Assembly: GCA_945876935.1 (NCBI GenBank)
Contig: CAMCQA010000002.1
Span: 1-64,000 of the forward strand
DNA length: 64,000 nt
Direction: 5' to 3'
DNA from: an uncultured Clostridia bacterium
Lineage (GTDB): Bacteria > Bacillota > Clostridia > Peptostreptococcales > Anaerovoracaceae
The notes beneath the pieces were generated by a model. It was not told the DNA's origin. It was given only the letters and a program-made list of their open reading frames with translations, and ran no database searches. Of the stretch, positions 1 through 7,087 are shown piece after piece (position 1 is the first letter of the stretch; each line of letters starts with the position of its first letter). The position numbers were made by a program, and so were the translations under genes.

Positions 1-573
1 GTTTTAAGGCAAGATAATGCAGATATTAGATTGACAGAAAAATCATATAATATAGGACTTGCAACTGAAGAGAGATTTAATCAGTTTAAAAAGAAGCAAG
101 AAAATGTTCAACTAGAGATTGAAAGATTAAAAAATATAGAAGTTTATCCTAAAGATATAGAAGAGAAGCTTCTTGCACTTGGAACAACGCCACTAAAGAA
201 CAAAATAACTTTATTCGAGCTTCTAAAGAGACCAGAAGTGACATATGATACATTAAAGGATTTTGATAAAGAAAGGCCTAATTTATCTAATCATGAAATA
301 ATGCAACTTGAAGTGCAGATAAAGTACGAGGGTTATATAGGAAAACAGTTAGCCCAGATTGATAGGTTTAAAAAGTTAGAAAATAAGCCACTTTCAGAAG
401 ATTTGGATTATGATAAAATAGATAGTTTAAGACTTGAAGCCAGACAAAAACTTAAAGAAATAAGACCTTTATCTATAGGGCAGGCATCAAGAATTTCTGG
501 AGTTTCTCCAGCAGATATAAATGTATTAATGATATATTTAGAGAAAGAGCGAAGAATAGGTCAAAGCAAGTAA
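1..573 (+). CDS. mnmG: MnmG (GidA), tRNA uridine-5-carboxymethylaminomethyl modification enzyme, C-terminal part
   Basis: The reading frame is open from the first base of the window, so the 5' two thirds of the gene lie outside. The 190 visible residues are the C-terminal helical domain of MnmG, ending in the family-typical stretch around LSIGQASRISGVSPADI (near residue 150 of the visible part) and a short basic tail. MnmG works with MnmE to install the carboxymethylaminomethyl group on wobble uridine 34 of several tRNAs, using FAD, NADH and methylene-tetrahydrofolate; the FAD-binding part is not visible here. It is followed after 24 bases by rsmG, the usual order near the replication origin of Firmicutes (mnmE-mnmG-rsmG-parA-parB). 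The assignment is secure from sequence and context. Confidence 0.95.
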   Translation, partial: VLRQDNADIRLTEKSYNIGLATEERFNQFKKKQENVQLEIERLKNIEVYPKDIEEKLLALGTTPLKNKITLFELLKRPEVTYDTLKDFDKERPNLSNHEIMQLEVQIKYEGYIGKQLAQIDRFKKLENKPLSEDLDYDKIDSLRLEARQKLKEIRPLSIGQASRISGVSPADINVLMIYLEKERRIGQSK

Positions 574-597
574 TTACAAGAGAAGTAATAATATAAA

Positions 598-1326
598 ATG
601 AATATTAAATTTCAAGAAATAAAGAAAATTTTAAGTGAATTAAATAAATTTTCAGAAGAAGAAATAAACGCAAAAATAGAGAAGATGTACCTTTATATGA
701 AAGGTATTTTAGAGTGGAATGAAAAAGTAAATTTAACTAATATTATTAATGAAGAAGATTTCATACAGAATCACTATATAGATAGTATTTCACCCATAAT
801 ATTAGAGGAATTTTTAAGTAGTCGTAATGTTATTGATATAGGTACTGGAGGAGGCTTTCCTGGCGTTCCATTAGCTATTATTTTTGATGATAAAAAATTT
901 ACTTTAGTAGATTCTTTAAATAAGCGAATATCTATTATAAATCAACTTTGCAGAGAAATTGGAATAAATAACGTTAAAGCTATTCATGGGAGAGCAGAGG
1001 ATTTAGCTAGAGAAAAAATGCTGAGAGAATCTTTTGATATTGCACTTTCTAGAGCTGTTTCTAATTTGCCTGTGCTCATAGAATTAGTGCTTCCTTTTGT
1101 TAAGGCTGAAGGATACTTCCTAGCCCATAAAGGTCCGAAGGGAGTAGAGGAGATAAAAGCAGCAGAAAAAGCGTTAAAAGAGTGTTCCGGTGAATATAAA
1201 GGATTTGTAGAGGATATATATCAAAAAAATGTAGAACATATAATTATAAAAATTAAAAAGTCTGATTCTATTTCTGATAAATACCCAAGAAGAGCTGGAA
1301 TTCCAAATAAAAAACCATTAATATAG
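598..1326 (+). CDS. rsmG: RsmG (GidB), 16S rRNA m7G527 methyltransferase
   Basis: A 242-residue S-adenosylmethionine-dependent methyltransferase that modifies the N7 of G527 in 16S rRNA; loss in other bacteria gives low-level streptomycin resistance. The SAM-binding motif I is visible as VIDIGTGGGFPGVPLAI near residues 78-94, and the family's early motif (WNEKVNLTNI, HYIDSI) precedes it. Length matches the family (about 240). The start ATG at 598 is preceded by AGAGAAGTAATAATATAAA, a weak ribosome binding site, so co-translation from mnmG is likely. The stop codon nearly abuts the parS palindrome at 1327-1350, whose T-rich 3' flank could also end transcription here. Confidence 0.95.
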   Translation: MNIKFQEIKKILSELNKFSEEEINAKIEKMYLYMKGILEWNEKVNLTNIINEEDFIQNHYIDSISPIILEEFLSSRNVIDIGTGGGFPGVPLAIIFDDKKFTLVDSLNKRISIINQLCREIGINNVKAIHGRAEDLAREKMLRESFDIALSRAVSNLPVLIELVLPFVKAEGYFLAHKGPKGVEEIKAAEKALKECSGEYKGFVEDIYQKNVEHIIIKIKKSDSISDKYPRRAGIPNKKPLI

Positions 1327-1357
1327 ACCATGTTTCACGTGAAACATGGTTTCTTTT
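1327..1357. promoter_or_regulatory. parS: parS centromere site, perfect match (possibly doubling as terminator)
   Basis: Bases 1331-1346 read TGTTTCACGTGAAACA, the exact 16-bp consensus bound by ParB/Spo0J. The palindrome extends symmetrically to 24 bp (1327-1350), and a run of T follows (1351-1357), so an RNA copy would form a hairpin with a U tail. It lies between rsmG and parA, the classic position for an origin-proximal parS site. ParB would load here as a CTP-dependent clamp, and ParA would act on the complex in chromosome segregation. Confidence 0.95.
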
Positions 1358-1435
1358 TTTGAAAAGTTTAAAATTTTTATACTATTATATATTAAACTCG
1401 TGTATAATAAGGATATATTCAAGTAAGGAGGAGAT

Positions 1436-2206
1436 ATGGGAAAAGCAGTTGCGATATTTAATCAAAAAGGTGGAGTTGGTAAAACTACCACAAATATCAA
1501 CCTTGCAGCATGTTTAGCAAAAAAAGGTAAAAAGATTTTAGTTTTGGATATAGATCCTCAAGGAAATACTACGAGCGGGTTAGGAATCGATAAAAGGACA
1601 TTAGAATTATCATCTTACGATTTATTGGTTTCTGATGAATTAAGCGCTAAAGATACTATAATAAAAACAGGTGTAGAAAATTTAGATATAATACCGGCAG
1701 ATGTTAGTTTATCTGGCGCAGAAGTAGAGTTAGCCATTGTGAAAGGCAGAGAAAAAAGACTGAAGAAGGCTTTGGATACTGTAAAAAAAGAATATGATTA
1801 TATATTTATAGATTGCCCACCTTCATTAGGTTTATTAACTATAAATTCGCTGACAGCTGTTGATTCTGTTTTAATACCTATACAGTGCGAATTTTATGCG
1901 CTTGAAGGTGTTGCTCAGCTAATAAATACTATAGAAATAGTAAGAAAAAATTTAAACAAAAATCTTTATATACAAGGTGTAATACTTAGTATGTTTGATG
2001 GAAGAACTAACCTTTCTATCCAAGTTGTTGAAGAGGTAAAAAAATTCTTTAAAGAGAAGGTTTATAAGACAGTAATTCCAAGAAATGTAAGACTTGCCGA
2101 AGCTCCTAGTTATGGACTTCCTATTATAGAGTATGATCCAAAATCTAAGGGTGCAGAAGCGTATAATGAGTTTGCTGAAGAATTTTTAAGTGGTGAAAGG
2201 AAATAG
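1436..2206 (+). CDS. parA: ParA/Soj chromosome-partitioning ATPase
   Basis: A 256-residue Walker-type ATPase of the Soj family. The deviant Walker A motif KGGVGKTTTNINLA is at residues 11-24, Walker B-like IDCPPSLGLLT near residues 124-134, and the C-terminal part carries the usual IPRNVRLAEAPSYGLPI stretch. It is a short, chromosomal-type ParA without the N-terminal helix-turn-helix of plasmid ParAs. It should bind DNA as an ATP dimer and be switched by ParB loaded at the flanking parS sites; in Bacillus it also regulates DnaA. The start at 1436 has an excellent ribosome binding site (AAGGAGGAGAT). A TATAAT box at 1403-1408 suggests a promoter, with no clear -35. The parB start lies just after its stop. 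Confidence 0.97.
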   Translation: MGKAVAIFNQKGGVGKTTTNINLAACLAKKGKKILVLDIDPQGNTTSGLGIDKRTLELSSYDLLVSDELSAKDTIIKTGVENLDIIPADVSLSGAEVELAIVKGREKRLKKALDTVKKEYDYIFIDCPPSLGLLTINSLTAVDSVLIPIQCEFYALEGVAQLINTIEIVRKNLNKNLYIQGVILSMFDGRTNLSIQVVEEVKKFFKEKVYKTVIPRNVRLAEAPSYGLPIIEYDPKSKGAEAYNEFAEEFLSGERK

Positions 2207-2207
2207 T

Positions 2208-3083
2208 ATGGCAGTAAAAAAGAATGGACTTGGAAGAGGCCTGGACTCATTACTTATAAATACAGATGTCTCTATAGATGATATAAAGGAAGATCATAAT
2301 ATTGATAACCTTAAAAGGATAGCTATAGATAAGATAAAGAGAAATAAAAAGCAGCCGAGAAAGGTTTTTGATGAAGAAAAAATTGAAGAATTAGCTGTTT
2401 CCATTCAGGAGCATGGAGTTATACAGCCTATTATAGTAAGAAAATCTGGGAAAGATTACGAAATTGTAGCAGGAGAAAGAAGATGGAGAGCGGCAAGGCA
2501 AGCCGGTTTAACAGAAATTCCAGCTGTAGTAAAGGAACTTACTGAAGAGCAAAATGTTTTCTTTGCTATAATAGAAAATATGCAAAGAGAAAACCTTAAC
2601 CCTATTGAAGAGGCTGAGGGAATAGATAATATGGTAAAGAGTTTTAATCTTAGCCAAGAGGAAGTTGGTAAAAGTATTGGAAAAAGCCGTCCATATATTG
2701 CTAATTCGCTTAGATTATTAAAATTGCCTGAGGAAATCAGGGATATGATTTCGGATGGTAGTCTGAGTGCAGGTCACAGCAGAGCACTTATAACTATAGA
2801 TGACATAGATAAGCAAATAGCTATTGCAAAGAAAATTGTTAGAGAAGGGCTTAGCGTTAGAGAGGTTGAGTCTCTATGCAAAGGTGAGAAGACAAGAAGA
2901 AGGGGAAAACCAGCAAAGAGATCTCCTAAGAGCAATGATGTGATATCTGTTGAAAGAGAATTAAAAGAAATATTTGGCACAAAAGTTTTAATAGATAATA
3001 CTGGAAAGCACCAAACAATTCAGATAGAATGTTACAATATTGAAGAATTAAATAGAATAATAGAAATGCTAAAAAGCTTGTAA
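2208..3083 (+). CDS. parB: ParB/Spo0J chromosome-partitioning CTPase, DNA-binding clamp
   Basis: A 291-residue ParB/Spo0J. The ATG at 2208 is preferred over the GTG at 2190, because GTGAAAGGA sits 6-7 bases before it and the protein then starts MAVKKNGLGRGLDSLL, the typical beginning that interacts with ParA. The CTP-binding ParB/Srx domain shows GAGERRWRAARQAGL-like residues (AGERRWRAARQAGL, about residues 90-103) and ENMQRENLNPIEEA. A helix-turn-helix follows (SQEEVGKSIGKSRPYIANSLRLL), and the C-terminal dimerisation region is at about 240-291. It binds parS at 1331-1346 and probably the second site at 3103-3118 just downstream of its own stop. Confidence 0.97.
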   Translation: MAVKKNGLGRGLDSLLINTDVSIDDIKEDHNIDNLKRIAIDKIKRNKKQPRKVFDEEKIEELAVSIQEHGVIQPIIVRKSGKDYEIVAGERRWRAARQAGLTEIPAVVKELTEEQNVFFAIIENMQRENLNPIEEAEGIDNMVKSFNLSQEEVGKSIGKSRPYIANSLRLLKLPEEIRDMISDGSLSAGHSRALITIDDIDKQIAIAKKIVREGLSVREVESLCKGEKTRRRGKPAKRSPKSNDVISVERELKEIFGTKVLIDNTGKHQTIQIECYNIEELNRIIEMLKSL

Positions 3084-3102
3084 CTTCAATACTATAGCTT
3101 TT

Positions 3103-3118
3103 AGTTTCACATGAAACA
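3103..3118. promoter_or_regulatory. parS: Second parS-like site (14 of 16 matches)
   Basis: Bases 3103-3118 read AGTTTCACATGAAACA, differing from the parS consensus TGTTTCACGTGAAACA at positions 1 and 9. It lies 20 bases past the parB stop. Degenerate parS sites in or near parAB are common, and ParB tolerates such changes with reduced affinity. This one is immediately followed by an intrinsic terminator. Confidence 0.75.
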
Positions 3119-3140
3119 AAGGTGGCTTTGCCACCTTTTA
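3117..3140 (+). terminator. Intrinsic terminator after parB
   Basis: A stem AAGGTGGC / GCCACCTT with a TTT loop followed by T residues (3119-3139). It would end the parAB transcript, and the fchA start codon comes 15 bases later, so fchA would depend on read-through or a promoter within this short interval. Confidence 0.85.
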
Positions 3141-3153
3141 AAATGGAGGGAAT

Positions 3154-3780
3154 ATGATAATAAAAGATATGATTATTGAGAAATATATAGAAGATTTATC
3201 TAGTAAATCTCCAACTCCAGGAGGAGGTAGTGTCGCTGGTATATCTGCTGTTCAGGGTATTGCACTAAATTTAATGGTAATAAACTTAACTTTAAACAAT
3301 AAGAAGTATTCCAACTTTTTTGAACATAATGAAGATATAAAAGAAAAATGTGAAAAACTATATAGTGAATTAATAAACGCTGCAGATAGTGATAAAATTG
3401 CTTTTTCAAAATTGTCTAAAGCTTATAGTATGCCTAAAGAAACAGAGGAAGAGATACAATTAAAAAAGAATGCTTTGGATGAGGCATCCTTAGGAGCAAC
3501 AATGGCTCCTTTTGCAGTTATGGAGCGATCCTTAGAGGGTTTATACTTGACGAAAGAACTGATCGGTAAATCGAGTAAAATGGCAATTAGTGACCTAGGT
3601 GTAGCTGCAACAATGTTTAGATCTGCAAGTGAAAGTGCTTGGCTAAATGTTAAGATTAATTTACCTTATTTAAAAGATAGAGAAATTGCAGACAATTTCA
3701 ATCAAAAAGGTCAAAACTTATTAGTCAGTGTAAAGAAGCTTTCAGAAGAGATATATAATAAAGTAGAGAAAGAAATATAA
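3154..3780 (+). CDS. fchA: FchA-type methenyltetrahydrofolate cyclohydrolase / cyclodeaminase family protein
   Basis: A 208-residue, mostly alpha-helical protein of the formiminotransferase-cyclodeaminase C-terminal family. The diagnostic N-terminal motif SPTPGGGSVAGISA is at residues 19-32, and the helical pattern through VERSLEGLYL-like regions and SASESAWLNVKINLPYLKD at the C-terminal end matches stand-alone FchA proteins of clostridia. In purine- and amino-acid-fermenting clostridia these hydrolyse 5,10-methenyl-THF to 10-formyl-THF; a formimino-THF cyclodeaminase role is the alternative, and residues alone do not settle it. Start ATG at 3154 has the strong site GGAGGG. No other folate genes are adjacent. 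Confidence 0.85.
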   Translation: MIIKDMIIEKYIEDLSSKSPTPGGGSVAGISAVQGIALNLMVINLTLNNKKYSNFFEHNEDIKEKCEKLYSELINAADSDKIAFSKLSKAYSMPKETEEEIQLKKNALDEASLGATMAPFAVMERSLEGLYLTKELIGKSSKMAISDLGVAATMFRSASESAWLNVKINLPYLKDREIADNFNQKGQNLLVSVKKLSEEIYNKVEKEI

Positions 3781-3854
3781 CAATAGACAATTAAATATAT
3801 TACTAGCATATACTAGTAGTTCTCATATAAACATGAGGGATAAAAAGAGGTAAG

Positions 3855-3883
3855 TTTAATATTATTATATTTTATGGTATACT
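3855..3883 (+). promoter_or_regulatory. Promoter of the tRNA-Arg gene
   Basis: TTTAAT at 3855-3860 and TATACT at 3878-3883 are separated by exactly 17 bases. Transcription would start near 3890, a few bases before the mature tRNA 5' end at 3898. Spacing and position support this as the tRNA promoter. Confidence 0.6.
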
Positions 3884-3897
3884 ACTAGATATGATTT

Positions 3898-3973
3898 GCC
3901 TCCGTAGCTCAGGGGATAGAGCGTCGGTTTCCTAAACCGTGCGTCGGATGTTCGAATCATCTCGGGGGTACCA
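3898..3973 (+). tRNA. tRNA-Arg (anticodon CCT)
   Basis: A 76-base cloverleaf. The acceptor stem pairs 3898-3904 with 3963-3969 (first pair G-U), followed by discriminator A and encoded CCA (3971-3973). The D arm is GCTC...GAGC. The anticodon loop TTCCTAA carries anticodon CCT for the AGG arginine codon (first pair of that stem is a T-T mismatch). The T arm loop is TTCGAAT with a 5-bp stem that includes a G-U pair. An intrinsic terminator follows directly. The region downstream is a gene-poor scar, consistent with this gene having served as an integration site. Confidence 0.95.
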
Positions 3974-3977
3974 ATTT

Positions 3978-4013
3978 AAAACCGTTGAAATTTATGGGTT
4001 TCAACGGTTTTTT
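3978..4013 (+). terminator. Intrinsic terminator of tRNA-Arg
   Basis: The inverted repeat AAACCGTTGAAA / TTTCAACGGTTT with an 8-base loop is followed by a T run (about 3979-4013). Strong stem and U tail directly downstream of the tRNA. Confidence 0.9.
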
Positions 4014-4605
4014 GTTTGTTGATATTGGGTTCTTTTCGTATCTAAAAAAGTAAAAATTGAGCCTATTTTTGCCTACTTTTGCCTATATTGTGTGGCAAAA
4101 AGTGTGACAAATTACTGGAAACTTTAAGAGAAAATGAAGTTAAATGAAACAATAAGTTAATATAGACTTAAAAGCGTTAGACATTATGTTTGTAGTTAGA
4201 TTTGACAAGCTTGCAAAGGGGGCATGTTGATAGTTATTACTCAATACTCAATAATAATGTAAGATCGTATAAAAAGATTGGAAAATAGATAGAGATGGAA
4301 GGATTAGAATTAAAAAAATAGCAAAACATTCATATAGTTAACTACAGTAGATTTTTGAGATTATTTAATCTCTATAATTTAAGATAATATCGACTTTTTC
4401 AATCTCGATTCCATTCCACCATCCTATATGCTATACTCTCATACTTTAGGACTAATTTTGTTGGTAGCTGTTCAATTGCTTATTTTTGCTCCTATTATGT
4501 TTATTTAACTTGCTATCTTGAGGTATAATATATACAAGATATCTAAAAAGGGTCCTGCTCTCCAACCTCTATTAATTTAGAGAAATTTTGGAGGGGGGTC
4601 CCTTT
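4014..4605. other. Gene-free stretch downstream of tRNA-Arg, probable scar of an integrated element
   Basis: No open frame with coding character or ribosome binding site was found on either strand; all six frames are interrupted. The stretch contains the three 10-bp tandem repeats at 4061-4090 and a hairpin at 4545-4607. Together with the broken nuclease toxin gene to its right, it looks like decayed remains of a mobile element inserted beside the tRNA gene. No duplicated tRNA 3' end (attachment repeat) was recognised by eye. Confidence 0.5.
4061..4090 (+). repeat. Three tandem 10-bp direct repeats
   Basis: GCCTATTTTT (4061-4070), GCCTACTTTT (4071-4080) and GCCTATATTG (4081-4090) follow one another without gap, sharing GCCTA at each start. 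They lie 88 bases past the tRNA-Arg 3' end. Repeats of about one helical turn beside a tRNA resemble arm-type binding sites of tyrosine recombinases; this reading is inference, and no integrase gene is in the window. Confidence 0.6.
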
Positions 4606-4607
4606 TT
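4545..4607. terminator. Hairpin with A/T flanks, possible bidirectional terminator
   Basis: AAAAAGGG (4545-4552) pairs with CCCTTTTT (4600-4607), and inner CTCCAA (4560-4565) pairs with TTGGAG (about 4588-4593). The T run on the plus strand and the A run on the other side would allow termination in both directions. It directly follows the stop codon of the minus-strand toxin remnant. Confidence 0.5.
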
Positions 4608-5142
4608 ATTGTCTTTGTAACACTTTTAATATCTTATTATTTTTAATTATGACCAATATATTTACAAAATCAGTTCTGTCAGAATCATAAACGCCCTCTA
4701 AGTAGTATAGTGCATTCTCTAAATTCATTTCCGTTAAATCTAACGATAACACAAAGTTACTTGCTTGACCTCTATGCCCTTTAAACTGATTATATAGTAT
4801 TTTTGCTATTACCTGTTGGACTTTTTAAGTCCCATTTTTCGGCATCAACATAAAAATCAGGAGATTGTATATGTGCTGGCACATTCACTCTAGGTAATAT
4901 TTCAACGCTTTTTCCATACTGTCTTAATATGTTCGCAGCATTATATTCATTCTCTTTAGGCTCAAAAACAACATTTTACTATCAACCATATACCTAACAC
5001 CTTCTAATATAAGTAATTTATCCATTTTTATAACAAGTTTTCTTTTGTCTTATGGAACAATTTTCCATTCATCAGTTACATCAACAAAGTCTTTACTTAC
5101 AATCTCTTGATTACTATGTTTTTTTATTGATTGTGTTGACTT
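4606..5142 (-). pseudogene. Broken CdiA-type / phage-head-associated nuclease toxin domain
   Basis: Translating the minus strand in pieces gives a degraded protein. A first segment with VTDEW (about 5100-5060) ends at an in-frame stop and continues in the same frame to MVDS (about 4980). After a frame change it reads KENEYNAANILRQYG, VEILPRVNVPA, then PDFYVDAEKWDLKSPTGNSKNTI (about 4965-4812), a stop codon, and QASNFVLSLDL through ILKVLQRQ with a stop at 4606-4608. PDF...EKWDLKSP is the PD-(D/E)xK-like core seen in CdiA C-terminal tRNase toxins and in toxin tails of phage/ICE minor head proteins. At least two stops and one frameshift make it inactive. The left boundary is approximate. It supports past insertion of a mobile element here. 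Confidence 0.65.
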
Positions 5143-5368
5143 TTTTATCATCAAAACTAATAACAATAAAATAACGGCTTCTACATAACGGACTCATATG
5201 AAGAAAGGTAACTTATAGTTTTTTGCTTTTGAAAAGATATGAAAGAAAAGTGAAGCTAAAGTACATAGAATAATCATATTTTATAAATATGAGTTTATTT
5301 AAACTCATTTAGTGGTAAATTAGAAGTAACAATAAATAAGATAATAATATATAATATGGGAGGACGAT

Positions 5369-5674
5369 ATGGCAATAATTTTAACAAAAGACAACTTTAA
5401 TCAGGAAGTATTAGAGTCAGATAAGCCGGTAATTGTAGATTTTTGGGCAGATAGATGCACTCCTTGTAAAATGATAGCACCTGTTTTAGATGAAATCGCA
5501 GAAGAAAGAAGCGATGTAAAGATCTGTAAGGTAGATGTTGACTCTGAGTTTGAGCTTGCTATGCAGTACGGTATAATGTCCATACCTACGCTAATTGCTT
5601 TTGATAAAGGAGAAATATCAGGCAAAATTATTGGTGCAGTAGGTAAAGCAGAAATAGAAAAGTTGATTAAATAA
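5369..5674 (+). CDS. trxA: Thioredoxin with CTPC active site
   Basis: A 101-residue thioredoxin-fold protein; the whole length matches classic thioredoxin. The active-site region reads VDFWADRCTPCKMIAPVLDE (about residues 23-42), so the redox pair is C-T-P-C preceded by Arg, where most thioredoxins have WCGPC. The cis-proline loop is present as SIPTLIAF. It should reduce disulfides in cytosolic proteins such as thiol peroxidase. No thioredoxin reductase is in the window. Start ATG at 5369 follows GGGAGGA. An intrinsic terminator (5681-5707) follows. Confidence 0.9.
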   Translation: MAIILTKDNFNQEVLESDKPVIVDFWADRCTPCKMIAPVLDEIAEERSDVKICKVDVDSEFELAMQYGIMSIPTLIAFDKGEISGKIIGAVGKAEIEKLIK

Positions 5675-5680
5675 TAAATT

Positions 5681-5707
5681 GCCACCTATAGTTTCAGGTG
5701 GCTTTTT
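5681..5707 (+). terminator. Intrinsic terminator / attenuator between trxA and the NuoE-like gene
   Basis: GCCACCT (5681-5687) pairs with AGGTGGC (5696-5702), followed by five T residues. The next start codon (5721) is only 13 bases past the T run, so partial read-through may feed the downstream gene. Confidence 0.85.
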
Positions 5708-5720
5708 AATGGGGGATGTT

Positions 5721-6191
5721 ATGAGTAAAGAGGAATTGTTTGTTGAGAAATTAGATGAACTTGTGGAAGTTTATGGAGAAGAAAATCAAGAGGGCATGAA
5801 GGCTGCACTTAAGGCATGTCAAGATGAATTTGGATATGTGGCAGCTAGCCATCAGGAACAGATTGCTGAGAAGTTTGCAGTTAATACTCCTATAGTAAAG
5901 GTCCTTATGAAGTTTATACCAAATATTAAGGAAATCGCAGTTGAAAAGGAAGTGGTTTGCTGTAGTGGGCCTAGATGTAAACAAAATGGATCTTTTGAGG
6001 TAATAAAGACAATGAGAGAAGAGTTAGGGCTGAACTTTGGAGAAGTTAGTAAAGATGGGAAGATAAGACTGTCATCTCAAAATTGCTTTAAAAATTGCAA
6101 GAATGGTCCTAATGTTGTAGTTAATGGAAAAATGTATGAACATATGGATAAAAAGAAAGTTAAAGAACTAGTTAAAGAAATTCATAAATAA
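5721..6191 (+). CDS. NuoE/HoxE-like thioredoxin-fold [2Fe-2S] protein
   Basis: About 156 residues from the ATG at 5721, chosen because GGGGGATG lies just upstream; longer in-frame starts would fall in the terminator. The N-terminal helical part (EEN...AALKACQDEFGYVA) is followed by a thioredoxin-like ferredoxin domain with the four cluster ligands as C-x4-C (CSGPRC) and C-x3-C (CFKNC), the pattern of the 24-kDa NADH dehydrogenase subunit. Such subunits transfer electrons in NuoEF, bifurcating hydrogenases and formate dehydrogenases, but no NuoF or hydrogenase gene is adjacent, so this is a free-standing copy of unknown partner. Confidence 0.8.
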   Translation: MSKEELFVEKLDELVEVYGEENQEGMKAALKACQDEFGYVAASHQEQIAEKFAVNTPIVKVLMKFIPNIKEIAVEKEVVCCSGPRCKQNGSFEVIKTMREELGLNFGEVSKDGKIRLSSQNCFKNCKNGPNVVVNGKMYEHMDKKKVKELVKEIHK

Positions 6192-6245
6192 ACTATATGT
6201 TTGTATAAGATAAAGGAAAGGAAACCTTTCAGTATTAGCAATTTT

Positions 6246-6283
6246 AAAAGACCTTCAAAGCTTTTGCTAGAAGGTCTTTTTTA
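6246..6283. terminator. Bidirectional intrinsic terminator
   Basis: AAAAGACCTT pairs with AAGGTCTTTT around a short loop, with T residues on the plus side and A residues on the other. It lies between convergent genes (NuoE-like on plus, adenosyltransferase on minus) and can serve both. Confidence 0.85.
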
Positions 6284-6313
6284 GTTAAGTTTTTAGTTTG
6301 AATGGATATTATT

Positions 6314-6859
6314 TTATTTAATATCTTCAAAAGTTGTAAAGTCTACTTTTCTAATATCCTCTTCTAAATATCTTGCAAATGTATAAATGGTATCAGATAG
6401 ACGATTTACAAATTTTATAACAGTAGGACGAACATTATCCTCTCTAGAAAGAGCTAATATTCTTCTTTCTGCTCTTCTACAAACAGTTCTTGCCACATGA
6501 AGCTGTGCTGAAGCATCAGAAGAACCTGGAATGATGAATGCATCAACTGTTTCCATCTTTTCTAGATAGCTATCTACCCACTTTTCAAGTGTATCTATAT
6601 CAGCATCTGTAACGCCATTCTTGAACTTTCCTTCTTCTGCTGTTGCAAGTTCACCTGCAACGAAAAATAGTTTCTTTTGAATCTGATATAGCTTATCAAG
6701 GATATCCTTATCAGAAATCTTTCTCATAGCTAATCCAATATTAGAGTTTAGCTCATCTACTGTACCATAAGATTCTACACGTACAGAATCTTTTCTTACT
6801 CTTGTTCCATCATATAGGGAAGTTTCTCCCTTATCACCTGTTCTTGTATATACGTTCAT
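6314..6859 (-). CDS. pduO: PduO-type ATP:cob(I)alamin adenosyltransferase
   Basis: A 181-residue adenosyltransferase making coenzyme B12 (adenosylcobalamin) from ATP and cob(I)alamin. The N-terminal ATP-binding motif YTRTGDKGETSL is at residues 4-15. The family signatures SYGTVDELNS (about 30-39), RTVCRRAERR (about 124-133) and VNRLSDTIYTFAR near residue 150 are all visible. The length matches stand-alone PduO proteins. The ornithine aminomutase encoded at 30.6-33.2 kb needs this cofactor, giving a clear role although the gene is about 24 kb away. No cobalamin riboswitch was recognised upstream. Start ATG has AAGGAGAATAAAA before it. Confidence 0.93.
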   Translation of the reverse strand: MNVYTRTGDKGETSLYDGTRVRKDSVRVESYGTVDELNSNIGLAMRKISDKDILDKLYQIQKKLFFVAGELATAEEGKFKNGVTDADIDTLEKWVDSYLEKMETVDAFIIPGSSDASAQLHVARTVCRRAERRILALSREDNVRPTVIKFVNRLSDTIYTFARYLEEDIRKVDFTTFEDIK

Positions 6860-7087
6860 TTTTATTCTCCTTATAACTTTATATCAAAAGCTAACTTTCT
6901 TTATTATTCACGATTACTACTTAATAAATATATAACCGTAAAATGGGAAACAAAACATTAAAAGCGTTGTTAATTTTTTAATTTATAAAATTATAAGGTA
7001 TTTAGTAGCTATTACATAATATTTTTGTGTTTAACGACATACTTGTTTATAGGTAATATGTAAAGATGTATGTAGCAGATGCAGCTC

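Noticed and set aside
6860-7087. Possible cobalamin riboswitch ahead of the adenosyltransferase gene
   Set aside because: The 228-base region was scanned on the minus strand for a B12-box-like segment and a terminator; none was recognised, and the sequence is plain AT-rich DNA.
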